Virus record (IMG/VR): IMGVR_UViG_3300042880_000288
Span: 56,702-120,701 of that record
Direction: 5' to 3' (one strand)
DNA length: 64,000 bases
Source of the DNA: a virus
Below, in pieces: positions 9,406-17,641 of the stretch (the stretch's first letter is position 1; each line of letters opens with the position of its first letter). The position numbers and the translations under genes are program-made. A model generated the notes under the pieces. It was given only the letters and a program-made list of their open reading frames with translations, did not search any database and had not been told where the DNA came from.

Positions 9406-9663
9406 CTAAAGATTTTTAAATTCTTCCTCTAAATCTGTTATAGCTATAATAACATCATCAAGCTCTTTTTTAATAAGATCTTTTATCCCTTCTTTATCAT
9501 ATAAAGGAACTTCACTTTTTCTTCCAAAAGCACCTGCTGAGTATTGTACTGTTACTGATGTAAAACATGATTTAAGAGCTTCTTCAAGTCCTCTTTTTCT
9601 CCTAATAAATTTATCAATGTTTTCTTGTAAATTTTTACCAGTAATAAATTTTTCTTTATCCAT
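9406..9663 (-). CDS. Small helical protein, 85 aa
   Basis: Not recognised. Strongly helical and charged, with a likely coiled coil in the last 40 residues (KEGIKDLIKKELDDVIIAITDLEEEFKNL). It shares base 9663 with the start region of the upstream DUF6878 gene, so it is translated with it. Possibly a small binding partner in this cluster. Confidence 0.7.
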   Translation of the reverse strand: MDKEKFITGKNLQENIDKFIRRKRGLEEALKSCFTSVTVQYSAGAFGRKSEVPLYDKEGIKDLIKKELDDVIIAITDLEEEFKNL

Positions 9664-10070
9664 TATTCTTCTTCTGTTTTACTTAATAAATCTCCATCAT
9701 GAAAGAAATCTTCAGTCTCAGTAACTCTTACATGATTATTAATAATATACTTTCCTGAAGGAACACATATACATAAATCTCCAAAGCCACCTTCATTATT
9801 CCACCAGTCTTCTATATCATTAAGAAGTTTTTCATCAGCAAATGATTCAATTTGGTAATAAAGATCTCCATCTAAATTTGTTAAAGTATATTCATTGTCC
9901 CAATCATTTACATTGTCATTTACATCTTCTGGAGTTTCACATGGAACTTTTGTATAACCAATCCATTCTATGGCACCTGAGTCTCCTCCACCATCATATT
10001 TTACTTTAATACCTGTGATACCTAAATCAGCCAACTTAAATAAGAGGCTTGTTAATTCTAATTCTGTCAT
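9663..10070 (-). CDS. DUF6878 family protein
   Basis: 135 aa, strongly acidic. The pattern GITGIKVKYDGGGDSGAIEW followed later by DIEDWWNNEGGFGDLCI and a terminal NHVRVTETEDFFHDG matches the DUF6878 family as I remember it, including the paired Trp and the Gly-rich turn. Function unknown. DUF6878 and DUF6915 side by side, upstream of MoxR-vWA, suggest a conserved small module. Confidence 0.8.
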   Translation of the reverse strand: MTELELTSLLFKLADLGITGIKVKYDGGGDSGAIEWIGYTKVPCETPEDVNDNVNDWDNEYTLTNLDGDLYYQIESFADEKLLNDIEDWWNNEGGFGDLCICVPSGKYIINNHVRVTETEDFFHDGDLLSKTEEE

Positions 10071-10072
10071 AA

Positions 10073-10498
10073 CTATTTAATTTTGTAAAATCTACCTAAT
10101 ATGTTTCCATTTAGGAATTCTTCTTTTTCAAGTACTTCGTGAACAAACTGATGTTTGGTTTCTTGATATGTAAGCTCCATACCTGAGTAACATATCAATA
10201 AGATTTCTCTTTTGATTACTACTCCTGCTTTGTGAGCTTCCTTTAGAACTTTATTACTACTGTAATAGTTCATGAAGTCTGGTTTTAACTCTCTTTTGTA
10301 CTTCTTAAGTCTCTTGTCCGTGGACATGGCTAGAGCTTTTTTACCAAGAGGTTTCTTTATATTAGCAAAGAAATTCTTCTTACCAACATATGCAACAGAC
10401 TTACCATCAATGATAGCAGTCATAATATAAATAAATCCTACACCTCCTTGAGGTATATCACCTTCATTAAATTCTTTTCCTTGATGGATCCAACTCAT
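10073..10498 (-). CDS. GIY-YIG-like endonuclease (SegE-like)
   Basis: 141 aa. GFIYIMTA and AYVGKKNF form the two halves of a GIY-YIG motif, and the C-terminal ELTYQETKHQFVHEVL ... NGNILGRFYK is the signature of T4 SegE-like proteins. A conserved Glu (in YQETK) could be the metal ligand. It may be a free-standing homing nuclease or a domesticated repair enzyme. The gene overlaps the primase stop/start by four bases (ATGA), which favours integration into the phage operon rather than recent invasion. Confidence 0.78.
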   Translation of the reverse strand: MSWIHQGKEFNEGDIPQGGVGFIYIMTAIIDGKSVAYVGKKNFFANIKKPLGKKALAMSTDKRLKKYKRELKPDFMNYYSSNKVLKEAHKAGVVIKREILLICYSGMELTYQETKHQFVHEVLEKEEFLNGNILGRFYKIK

Positions 10499-11472
10499 AA
10501 TGCTTGTTTTAATAATGGAAATAATTTATTTCTTGTGGCTTCAATACCATGTATTTTAACTGAATCCGCAATATCTTTTTCATTTTCAAACTCAATTGGT
10601 ATAAATCCAAATTCCTCTTGATATCTCTGCATGTATTTCTTACCTGTAGGATCATTGTCAAATAAAACCAATACTTTTTTGTATTTCATTTTTATATCTT
10701 CAACAAATTCTTTTGGTAATACAGTACTTTCAGCATCTGGAGCAATTGCTTCAATATTATTTATATCTAATAAATTAAAACATAGTAAATCTTTAAGAGA
10801 TGCTACAAGTATCAAATACTTTTTATCATATTGTAGTTGCTCAAGACCCTGAGTATAATCAGATATCTTCAAAAACTTTTTAGCTGGAACTTTAGGTTGA
10901 TAAATTTTGTATAAACTACCATCTTCTTTAAAATAACCATAGATAAATTCCTTTTCTATTCTTATTCTATCCATAACAAAGTCACCTTTGTCTTTTGTTA
11001 GTTCATAATATTCTAAAGGATATATATTATAATTTTCTAGAATTCTAGAATTAATATTATATGGAGTCCAATAACTTTTATCATTTGTATTCCAGTGTCT
11101 TATTTGATAATCAGATAATTTAAATCTTGTTGCTGCAAGAACAGGAGTAGAAGCACTAAAATCTGTTTTACTTATGTAACTTTCATAGTCAAACATAATC
11201 TTATCCTTTGCACTATCTCTTGTAAGATTATATAAAAGTTCAACAAGTCTTATTGCATCACCTTGATAACCTGAAGAAAAGTCTTTGAATTTATACTGAC
11301 TAGTTCTTCCATCAAAATAAATAATCATAGATGGTATTTTGTCAGATGGATTAAATATTGATTTAATCTTTATTGACTCACCAGTAAGCTTTTCAGTTAT
11401 ATTGAGATAATACTCAAATATCCATTCTCTTGGGACATCCCATAAACTTGTAATTAACCTAGTTGATATCAT
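10495..11472 (-). CDS. DnaG-type primase with TOPRIM domain, no zinc finger
   Basis: 325 aa. The first half holds the RNA-polymerase-domain-like segment KFKDFSSGYQGDAIRLVELL, typical of phage DnaG; the second half is TOPRIM, with LVASLKDLL and the DxD-like LFDNDPTGKKYMQRYQ followed by IAPDAES. The N-terminal zinc-ribbon that DnaG needs for template recognition is missing: there is no Cys pair in the first 100 residues. Substrate recognition may be supplied by another protein such as one of the small zinc ribbons. It lies in the replication operon close to DnaB. Confidence 0.85.
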   Translation of the reverse strand: MISTRLITSLWDVPREWIFEYYLNITEKLTGESIKIKSIFNPSDKIPSMIIYFDGRTSQYKFKDFSSGYQGDAIRLVELLYNLTRDSAKDKIMFDYESYISKTDFSASTPVLAATRFKLSDYQIRHWNTNDKSYWTPYNINSRILENYNIYPLEYYELTKDKGDFVMDRIRIEKEFIYGYFKEDGSLYKIYQPKVPAKKFLKISDYTQGLEQLQYDKKYLILVASLKDLLCFNLLDINNIEAIAPDAESTVLPKEFVEDIKMKYKKVLVLFDNDPTGKKYMQRYQEEFGFIPIEFENEKDIADSVKIHGIEATRNKLFPLLKQAL

Positions 11473-11484
11473 ACTATCAAAATT

Positions 11485-11513
11485 AAAATAAGGGGACCAT
11501 CTCTGATCCCCCT
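11485..11513 (-). terminator. Terminator between SSB-like gene and primase
   Basis: Minus-strand TAGGGGGATC ... GGTCCCCTTA stem followed by TTTT. It would end or attenuate transcripts coming from DnaB, Sak4 and SSB before the primase operon. Confidence 0.8.
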
Positions 11514-11518
11514 ATCCA

Positions 11519-12214
11519 TTAGTCTAGGTTGAAATCAGAAGATGATTTTCTTGGTGTTTTTATTTCATCATCAGAATCAAATTTGTCTATTTTTTTAGCT
11601 TCTTTTTGTTTGATGATATGAGTTTTGTCATCAAAGTTCATGATGTTTGCTGCATCCAATTCACCAAAAGCATATTGCTTATCTGCTGAATTTGGAAAGA
11701 ACAAATTATAATCAATGTAACCCTCTTTATTTGTCCACTCTTTACCACCTATACAGCAGTCAAAGAATTTATTTTTAATTGGAGCTGTTCCATTAAATGC
11801 ATCAATAAACTCTTCAATAGTTTTATGCTTGTCATTTTGTTCTTTAAACCAATCACTGATACCCAATGATTTACAAAGATTTTGCAAGAAAATTAATATT
11901 GCTTTATCTCTTTGAATTGGTGTACCTCTTTTAGTAAAACCATCTGCAAATGCATAAAAACTACCTTTTACTTTACCAATTTGGCCATCATATCTACCTT
12001 TCTCTTGATCATTATCAATATAAAAACCTTCAAAACCTTCTAAAGCTTCAGTTTCTAGATGTAATAATAAATAATAAGCATTTTCAATATAGGTATATTG
12101 CTCTAACTCAAGCTTGTGCAATTTTACTCTATGGTTTCCTGGTTGAATTTTTTTTGGAAGTTTTCTACCTTCACCACTACCTTTACTTTCTAAGTCTAAT
12201 GTACTTAATCCCAT
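11519..12214 (-). CDS. Probable single-stranded DNA-binding protein
   Basis: 231 aa. The first 100 residues are beta-rich (GNHRVKLHKLELEQY, YYLLLHLETEALEGFEGF) as expected for an OB fold, and the C-terminal 40 residues are charged and disordered, ending SSSDFNLD, an acidic hydrophobic tip like that of SSBs. It sits next to the Sak4-like ATPase, a common pairing in phages. No family-level match is certain, so other OB-fold replication proteins remain possible. Confidence 0.6.
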   Translation of the reverse strand: MGLSTLDLESKGSGEGRKLPKKIQPGNHRVKLHKLELEQYTYIENAYYLLLHLETEALEGFEGFYIDNDQEKGRYDGQIGKVKGSFYAFADGFTKRGTPIQRDKAILIFLQNLCKSLGISDWFKEQNDKHKTIEEFIDAFNGTAPIKNKFFDCCIGGKEWTNKEGYIDYNLFFPNSADKQYAFGELDAANIMNFDDKTHIIKQKEAKKIDKFDSDDEIKTPRKSSSDFNLD

Positions 12215-12233
12215 TTTTTTTGATTTTTAATTA

Positions 12234-12953
12234 TTAAATAAACACTTCATCCCATGATGTTTTTAAAACACCTTCTTTCATTTCAGAAATTACTATTTCT
12301 TTGTTTCTTAGATGCTCTGGTCTTGCACCACAAGTAACTTCTTCATTTGTCCTAAAAGACAAAATAGTTTCATTACCTTTTCTGTACATATAACCAATAG
12401 CATCTGCATTTGCACATATTAAAGATTTGATTTTACCAGTTAAATCTATATTAGCAGACATAACCATTTCTCCCTTATCATCAACTACCTTGTCTTTAAT
12501 GTGACCAGATAGAATAATGGTGGGTGCGAATTTATCAATAAATTCTAGAATTTGGAAAAATGCTTTTCTAATATATAAATAACCAGCTCCATTTGCTAAT
12601 GTAAGAACACTATCTCCATCAAAGTTTTTACCCATTGTTGTATCCTGATAAAGATTGACAGCTAATGGCATGATCATATCTTCTAATGCAGTTACAGTAT
12701 CAATAGTAACATATTTGTATGGAAATCCAGCAGCCTTAATTGCCTGACCTACTTCTCTTAGTTCAGATAGATTATTTACTTTAACTTTAAGAGCTTCTAC
12801 ATAATCAGAACCATTCTCAAGATCTATAATTAGATTGTCTTCAAGTCCTGCAAATGCAGTGGTTTTACCTGTTTTGGGCTTAGAATAAATCAATATTCTT
12901 TTAGGATTTACTCTGTTAGCCGCAACTTTTTTAGTTGGGAGTACAATACTCAT
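12234..12953 (-). CDS. Sak4-like RecA-fold ATPase (AAA_24)
   Basis: 239 aa. Walker A is SKPKTGKTT (about residues 25-33), Walker B the hydrophobic strand YVTIDTVTALED, and ILSGHIKDK is a likely sensor. The size and order match Sak4/AAA_24 single-strand annealing or RecA-like ATPases of phages, which work with SSB and a 5' exonuclease. The SSB-like gene follows and a RecB-family exonuclease is downstream at 3848-4864, giving a full recombination set. The start overlaps the upstream gene by 4 bases. Confidence 0.82.
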   Translation of the reverse strand: MSIVLPTKKVAANRVNPKRILIYSKPKTGKTTAFAGLEDNLIIDLENGSDYVEALKVKVNNLSELREVGQAIKAAGFPYKYVTIDTVTALEDMIMPLAVNLYQDTTMGKNFDGDSVLTLANGAGYLYIRKAFFQILEFIDKFAPTIILSGHIKDKVVDDKGEMVMSANIDLTGKIKSLICANADAIGYMYRKGNETILSFRTNEEVTCGARPEHLRNKEIVISEMKEGVLKTSWDEVFI

Positions 12954-13615
12954 ATTTCACTTTTTGCTTGTTTAATAAGATCATTTAACCATTGTTTATC
13001 ACTTACAGGTTTTACTAGCATGATTGCTGCAAAATCTCTTAAAGAGATATTAGATAAAGTTAAATTCTCTTGATTATCATTATCTGAATCTTCTTTTAAA
13101 GAAGGAAACTCTTCTTCAAAGTTTGGAAAATAATAAAGATCATTAACTCCATTTTGTTCTTTTGCAGGAGGTAAAGCTTGTTCTTTAGCTTTTTCATATT
13201 CAGCATAAGTCATTGTTTTACCTTTCCACAATACTTTTAACTCAGATAAATTAACAAGATATGAATCATATTCTTTACCAACATCTCCACCTGTTTTAAT
13301 AGGATATTCAGTTTTATAATGTGGATTTGCTTTGTAGATAAATAAAGGTCTGTTGTTATCATACGGAGTATAATCTACAACAACTTCATTATCATCTTTT
13401 ACTTTTTCAAAGAGCTCAATATAAAGATCTTTATTTTTCTTAAGTTCTCCATCAAACAATTGAATATTTTTACCTGGCAACGGACTGATATTAGATCTAA
13501 AAGCTGTTTTAATTGTAAACTCACTTTGTGCTATTCCAGCTCTGTCTAATGTTCCTTTGTGATAAAGGTAATACTCATTTTGTTTTTCATTTCTCAAATT
13601 TGGTGCTTCTCTCAT
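12950..13615 (-). CDS. Hypothetical replication-operon protein, 221 aa
   Basis: Not recognised. N-terminal MREAPNLRNEKQNEYYLYHKG is followed by beta-strand segments and an acidic linker (EEFPSLKEDSDNDNQENL) leading to a short helical C-terminus. It sits between DnaB and Sak4-like genes and overlaps the latter by 4 bases, so a role as replication or recombination mediator is plausible but unproven. Confidence 0.7.
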   Translation of the reverse strand: MREAPNLRNEKQNEYYLYHKGTLDRAGIAQSEFTIKTAFRSNISPLPGKNIQLFDGELKKNKDLYIELFEKVKDDNEVVVDYTPYDNNRPLFIYKANPHYKTEYPIKTGGDVGKEYDSYLVNLSELKVLWKGKTMTYAEYEKAKEQALPPAKEQNGVNDLYYFPNFEEEFPSLKEDSDNDNQENLTLSNISLRDFAAIMLVKPVSDKQWLNDLIKQAKSEI

Positions 13616-13634
13616 TTGTTTTTAAATTTAAAAA

Positions 13635-14651
13635 TTAATCTTCTTGTCTTCTTCCAGGAGTTGGTGCCTCTTCCAATCTCATAGTATCTCTGTTAAGTCT
13701 ATAAAACTGAATACCGGTTAAACCATTTCTGGATTTTAAAAAGTGAAATACTAATGTTTCTTCATCTTCAATAATTAATTTGTCAGGACCATAGGAACTT
13801 AATCTTTTATCATAAGGTCTATTGATTCCAATTACAACATCAGCATGCTGTAAAAGAGCATCCGAACCATAGATATCAGAGTCCAAGATATAATTACCAT
13901 AGGTACCTGGTTTATTTCTTTCTGGAGATTCAATACTTCTGTTAAGCTGACTTAAAATCAAAAAAGAAACAGGAAACCTTTTTTTCATTTCTGTCATTGC
14001 CTCACCTAAGTCACTTAGCATTTCAAATTTGTCTTTTTGTGACTGATCTTTTCTCAATAAATTAGAATGGTCAATACATACAAGTATATTAGTATATACT
14101 TCTTTCTGATTTCCATTTTCATCTTCTATGATTTTCTTAAAATCTTCACATTCATCTTGTATGGTAACTTTCATTTCATCTACTGTGCATGGATCATAGA
14201 TCATATTAGTTTTACCTTTACCTTCAATACTTTCATATATATCAATCAATTTGTGGATATCCTCTTTGTCAATAGGTTTACCCTTGCTCATAAGTTTTTC
14301 ATAGGACATTCCTGATTTTACTGATAACTTCCTTGCACCATCTGTTTCATCAACCATCTCAAGTTGGAATTTTAATATTCTAAAATCTTGATCTTTGTTG
14401 AGTTCAATGATATCTGAAGTCATCTGCTCCATGAAAAAGGTTTTACCTACACCAGGTCTTGCTCCAATGACAGTAATAGTTCGCCATTCTAAGCCATTTA
14501 CAAATGCATTATTAAATTGTGGCCATGCAGTTTTTAATGTTTTTATTTCTCCTTTACTGATTGCAATAATTTTATTTATTGCTTTTTTAATAGATTCTTT
14601 CTCAGATGTTCTCTTTAAAGGAACAACTTGTTTTGTTGGTTTTTGATACAT
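13635..14651 (-). CDS. Replicative DNA helicase, DnaB family
   Basis: 338 aa. Walker A GARPGVGKT (about residues 61-69), Walker B LVCIDHSNLL, H3-like FLILSQLNRSIE and the late arginine-finger region FHFLKSRNGLTG are those of the DnaB C-terminal RecA-like domain. It is shorter than bacterial DnaB (about 450-470 aa) because the N-terminal collar domain is largely missing. It should unwind the fork for PolB and recruit the TOPRIM primase. A small membrane protein gene and a 195-aa protein precede it. Confidence 0.92.
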   Translation of the reverse strand: MYQKPTKQVVPLKRTSEKESIKKAINKIIAISKGEIKTLKTAWPQFNNAFVNGLEWRTITVIGARPGVGKTFFMEQMTSDIIELNKDQDFRILKFQLEMVDETDGARKLSVKSGMSYEKLMSKGKPIDKEDIHKLIDIYESIEGKGKTNMIYDPCTVDEMKVTIQDECEDFKKIIEDENGNQKEVYTNILVCIDHSNLLRKDQSQKDKFEMLSDLGEAMTEMKKRFPVSFLILSQLNRSIESPERNKPGTYGNYILDSDIYGSDALLQHADVVIGINRPYDKRLSSYGPDKLIIEDEETLVFHFLKSRNGLTGIQFYRLNRDTMRLEEAPTPGRRQED

Positions 14652-14652
14652 A

Positions 14653-14853
14653 TTACTTATTGTTAAAATAGTTAAGTAATAGTTTCTTCTTTATTATATT
14701 ATAAATAAAGTGACCAGCTGTTATTAAGAATTCAATAATTAGGAATTGCCATATAGTAATATGTACTATACTTGCATCAACAATTAAAAAGGCCAGTGTT
14801 GTATTTATTAGTGCAATTAAGACTAATAAAAACTGAGCTTCCATTTTTCTCAT
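14653..14853 (-). CDS. Small membrane protein, 66 aa
   Basis: Two hydrophobic segments (FLLVLIALINTTLAFLIV and ITIWQFLIIEFLITAGHFIY) separated by a short loop give a two-pass inner-membrane hairpin; the C-terminus is basic. It lies directly between DnaB (1 bp) and the 195-aa gene (4-base overlap). A role in attaching the replication complex to the membrane is conceivable; nothing else can be said. Confidence 0.65.
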   Translation of the reverse strand: MRKMEAQFLLVLIALINTTLAFLIVDASIVHITIWQFLIIEFLITAGHFIYNIIKKKLLLNYFNNK

Positions 14854-15437
14854 AGGTATCTTTCTTTAAATTTTGGTGTATCATCTACAGGTTTGTTTAA
14901 GATAATCTCACAATAGTTTGCTAATTCTGACATAAACTGTCTTCCATCTTCTTGTTTCCTAATAAAATACTGTGAGGTTCTCATATAATTATATTGATTA
15001 TCAGCATATTCTCTTATATACTTTTTAGATGCACTAAATATTGTATCCCAATCATAATCATAATTATCAAAAAACCATCTAAATGCATTCTCTAAGTTCT
15101 TTACATTAGATCTTGCATATTTACCGCTAGGAAGTTTTATGTTTGGAAATATTAGGTTATATTGTTCAATATTTTTTAAGAAATCAGTTCCCATAATGAT
15201 TTGAGAACTTTTCTTTTTACTTTTCTTAAAAAACCCATTTATTTCTTCTATAAAGATAATACTTTTATCAGTAATTTGCAAATTTTCTGTTAACCATCCT
15301 GCCTGTTTTAATCTTGTAATTTCTAGATTAGAATTGACAAATGTGTGTGGTTTAATATTTTTTGCAATACTAAATAATACATAAAAACTATTAGGTGTTA
15401 GATTTTCCCTAACTAACTTTTGAAATAATTCCTCCAT
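14850..15437 (-). CDS. Hypothetical protein upstream of DnaB, possible helicase loader, 195 aa
   Basis: Not recognised by motif. The N-terminal 60 residues (NSFYVLFSIAKNI, LEITRLKQAGWLTE) look like a winged-helix unit, and the C-terminal part is rich in Tyr and Phe helices (NAFRWFFDNYDYDWDTIF, QYNYMRTSQYFI). Winged-helix replisome organisers and helicase loaders are often encoded next to DnaB, so that is a reasonable guess. It follows Ung after one base. Confidence 0.6.
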   Translation of the reverse strand: MEELFQKLVRENLTPNSFYVLFSIAKNIKPHTFVNSNLEITRLKQAGWLTENLQITDKSIIFIEEINGFFKKSKKKSSQIIMGTDFLKNIEQYNLIFPNIKLPSGKYARSNVKNLENAFRWFFDNYDYDWDTIFSASKKYIREYADNQYNYMRTSQYFIRKQEDGRQFMSELANYCEIILNKPVDDTPKFKERYL

Positions 15438-15438
15438 A

Positions 15439-16122
15439 TTACCAAGTTATATGTTTATAGTTTTGTATTTTTATAAATACATTGTCTGAATCCCATTTAG
15501 AACCATTATAAGCTGCACTTGCTGGATGTTTTACCATAAACTTAGTGTTATTATCATCATCAGTAAGAGAAGACCATTCTTCAGCTTTCTTACCCATATA
15601 AACATAAACAAGTCCTGGATTATAATTATTTAACCAGTCTAATAAATATGCAGTAAAAGGTTTCCATATATCATAATGACTACCAATTTTACCTACTTCA
15701 ACTGTAAGAGCTGTATTAAACATAAGAACTCCTTGATTTGCCCATCTTTTTAGGTCCACATCTAAAGATCCTGGATGACCTCTGTAAACAGTTCTGTTTA
15801 CTTCATCTAATATAAATCTTAAACTGGGTTGTAATTGACCTGTATTACTACAACTAAATGATATACCATCTGCTACACCCAACTGTGGATAGGGATCTTG
15901 ACCAATCATAACTACTTGTAGTTTATCATATGGACATTCCTCAAATGCCCTAAATACTTGTTTTAGTGTTGGAGTAAATCTTTTATCCTCTTGACTTAGT
16001 GTATAAAGCCTTGTTAGAATATCATCAAACTCACTACTAAATATAAAAGATTTAAGAACTCTACCCCAACCACTGGGTTCAAGTTTGTCAAACATTTTTT
16101 GTTTAATTTCTTCTAAATTCAT
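15439..16122 (-). CDS. ung: Uracil-DNA glycosylase, family 1
   Basis: 227 aa, the usual length. The water-activating loop GQDPYP (about residues 78-83) and the minor-groove loop HPASAAY (family HPSPLS region) are present, with the pyrimidine-binding Asn in VLMFNTALTV. It removes uracil from DNA; phage versions occur in crAss-like and related phages, which implies that the genome contains ordinary thymine. It diverges from the only plus-strand gene of this block across 32 bp. Confidence 0.95.
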   Translation of the reverse strand: MNLEEIKQKMFDKLEPSGWGRVLKSFIFSSEFDDILTRLYTLSQEDKRFTPTLKQVFRAFEECPYDKLQVVMIGQDPYPQLGVADGISFSCSNTGQLQPSLRFILDEVNRTVYRGHPGSLDVDLKRWANQGVLMFNTALTVEVGKIGSHYDIWKPFTAYLLDWLNNYNPGLVYVYMGKKAEEWSSLTDDDNNTKFMVKHPASAAYNGSKWDSDNVFIKIQNYKHITW

Positions 16123-16154
16123 TTTTTTCTTTATTTTTGTTTAAAAATTATAGT

Positions 16155-16469
16155 ATGCCGGTTAAAATAATGGAAATTAAAGATGATGCTCTTGTAGAGA
16201 TCCAAGTTAACAAGAACTATTATGCAATGTGTAAAGCCTCTCTAGCATATTTGTTCAAAGAGAATATGGACAAAGGTAAAGATGCTGAAAATCTAGAAGA
16301 ATTAAAAGACAAAACATATCATGAAATGTCTGATTTTCAAAGATTATTTTACACTCTATCATTATTAGTTGCTGAAATTGAAAGATCATCTAAACTACAA
16401 GGAAAAGTAGAAGAAAAAGAAATATTAGCTCCTGGAGATGAAGGTTATGAATCTCCTATCCAAGATTAA
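16155..16469 (+). CDS. Hypothetical 104-aa protein, lone plus-strand gene in the minus block
   Basis: The ATG at 16155 (MPVKIMEIKDD) is preferred over an upstream TTG at 16137. The protein is acidic, with a beta-like start (IMEIKDDALVEIQVNKNYY), a helical middle and a disordered acidic end (EKEILAPGDEGYESPIQD). A promoter must lie within the 32 bp shared with divergent ung; TTTTTGTTTAAAAATTATAG there resembles the late promoters. Its end overlaps the convergent gene at 16456-16833 by 14 bases. The resemblance to a late promoter suggests it is expressed with structural genes. Confidence 0.75.
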   Translation: MPVKIMEIKDDALVEIQVNKNYYAMCKASLAYLFKENMDKGKDAENLEELKDKTYHEMSDFQRLFYTLSLLVAEIERSSKLQGKVEEKEILAPGDEGYESPIQD

Positions 16470-16833
16470 TATTAAATTGTTCTTTACCTATCTGTATACA
16501 AGCTTCAATAGCTAACATTAATTCATCTTTACTGCAATCAGCAAAAGATTTGTAAGTTATCATTAAACCTTCTTTATAGGCTAAACCTGATTGATCTTTT
16601 ACAAGACATTTCATCTCATCAAAGGTGTAACCAGATTCTTTGGCTAGTTCTCTTATACAAGCATGTACTTTTGCAAGTTGTGCTTTACTGTGGTCTAAGC
16701 CTACCACATCAATATACATGTCTACTATTTGTCCTTCAGGAATTTTTTCAATAAAAATATCATATGCTGTTTTATCTTTAGAATTTCCGTAGACAAGTTT
16801 ACCATTTTTCTTTATGAATTTACCACTAAACAT
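16456..16833 (-). CDS. Possible NinB-like recombination protein, 125 aa
   Basis: The segment AQLAKVHACIRELAKESGY followed by FDEMKCLVKDQSGLAYKEGL and a C-terminal helix SKDELMLAIEACIQIGKEQFN is arranged like NinB/Orf-type recombination mediators, where helices follow a beta-hairpin domain. The similarity is weak and from memory. It lies at the head of a series of small minus-strand genes, converging with the lone plus-strand gene. Confidence 0.5.
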   Translation of the reverse strand: MFSGKFIKKNGKLVYGNSKDKTAYDIFIEKIPEGQIVDMYIDVVGLDHSKAQLAKVHACIRELAKESGYTFDEMKCLVKDQSGLAYKEGLMITYKSFADCSKDELMLAIEACIQIGKEQFNINLG

Positions 16834-16834
16834 A

Positions 16835-17086
16835 CTAACAAGTTATATTACCCATAATTTCTAAAAACTGCTCATAATGAATTCTTTCTGTAATATTTAA
16901 TGCTGGTATATCAAATGATTTTAATGACCATTTATTATCTATAACATCAATATTATCCGTACTATGTAAAAGTACTCCTGAACATAGCTCTTTATTATAA
17001 TAGTAATAATCATATCCATTTTGGCTATCAGAATCAAGTATATCTATTTTCTCAAAGCCAAGATCTATTAATTCTTCTTCAGTCAT
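16835..17086 (-). CDS. Hypothetical acidic protein, 83 aa
   Basis: Not recognised. Acidic and Tyr-rich (DSQNGYDYYYYNKE), predicted alpha/beta with a short helical end (IHYEQFLEIMGNI). One base separates it from the NinB-like gene. Nothing in the sequence fixes a function. Confidence 0.65.
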   Translation of the reverse strand: MTEEELIDLGFEKIDILDSDSQNGYDYYYYNKELCSGVLLHSTDNIDVIDNKWSLKSFDIPALNITERIHYEQFLEIMGNITC

Positions 17087-17136
17087 CTTAATCTAAATTT
17101 TTATAAATAATACTAATGATGATTACACACATGCAA

Positions 17137-17232
17137 TCAATCATCCCAGTTATGATACCCTTCATCTCTTAAACTATAAATTATTAAACCTACAATTATA
17201 ACTACTATAATTGCTCCAATTACAAATTCCAT
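17137..17232 (-). CDS. Tiny single-pass membrane protein, 31 aa
   Basis: ATG at 17232 overlaps the stop of the upstream zinc protein (shared base), and the frame runs 31 codons to TGA at 17137. The product is a single hydrophobic helix (EFVIGAIIVVIIVGLIIYSL) followed by a short polar tail RDEGYHNWDD. The coupling and clean topology support it as real; function unknown. Confidence 0.6.
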   Translation of the reverse strand: MEFVIGAIIVVIIVGLIIYSLRDEGYHNWDD

Positions 17233-17414
17233 TATTTATCTTTTTTAGGTAAATATTTTTTCTCAAATTTCTTCCAACCTTTTGGATCAAACTGTGTGAC
17301 AAGCAAATCAAGTTTTATTTCTTCTTCATGTTCATCACACATTCCAATCCCTTTAATATCCAAATCAGGACTATACCTTTTGGTAGCAGGAGCTCCACAT
17401 TTAATACATTCCAT
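17232..17414 (-). CDS. Small zinc-finger protein, 60 aa
   Basis: Starts MECIKCGAPATKRYSP with a CxxC knuckle and continues IGMCDEHEEE, giving a C-C-C-H zinc site. The C-terminus is Lys-rich. It shares one base with both neighbouring genes, so the three are translated as a chain. Probably a nucleic-acid or protein-binding accessory factor. Confidence 0.7.
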   Translation of the reverse strand: MECIKCGAPATKRYSPDLDIKGIGMCDEHEEEIKLDLLVTQFDPKGWKKFEKKYLPKKDK

Positions 17415-17641
17415 TAGTAATTAAATTGTAATTCATAATCAGATAAAATCTCTCGAATTTTATCTCTTAAACTTTCATAAGATTCATATAACTCAGGAGA
17501 AAGTTTCTCATTATACTTGGTTTCATTTCTTAAATGTTGATCAACATCAAACAAAGCCATTTTCCATTTGTGACCATCTAATGCATTTCTTGCATCATCT
17601 GCTTCTTCTACAGAATCAAACTTTAAAATTATTTCTGCCAT
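17414..17641 (-). CDS. Hypothetical protein, 75 aa
   Basis: Starts MAEIILKFDSVEEADDARNAL, reminiscent of a small ferredoxin-like alpha/beta fold, with a helical second half. It overlaps the upstream 135-aa gene by 13 bases. Family not recognised. Confidence 0.7.
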   Translation of the reverse strand: MAEIILKFDSVEEADDARNALDGHKWKMALFDVDQHLRNETKYNEKLSPELYESYESLRDKIREILSDYELQFNY

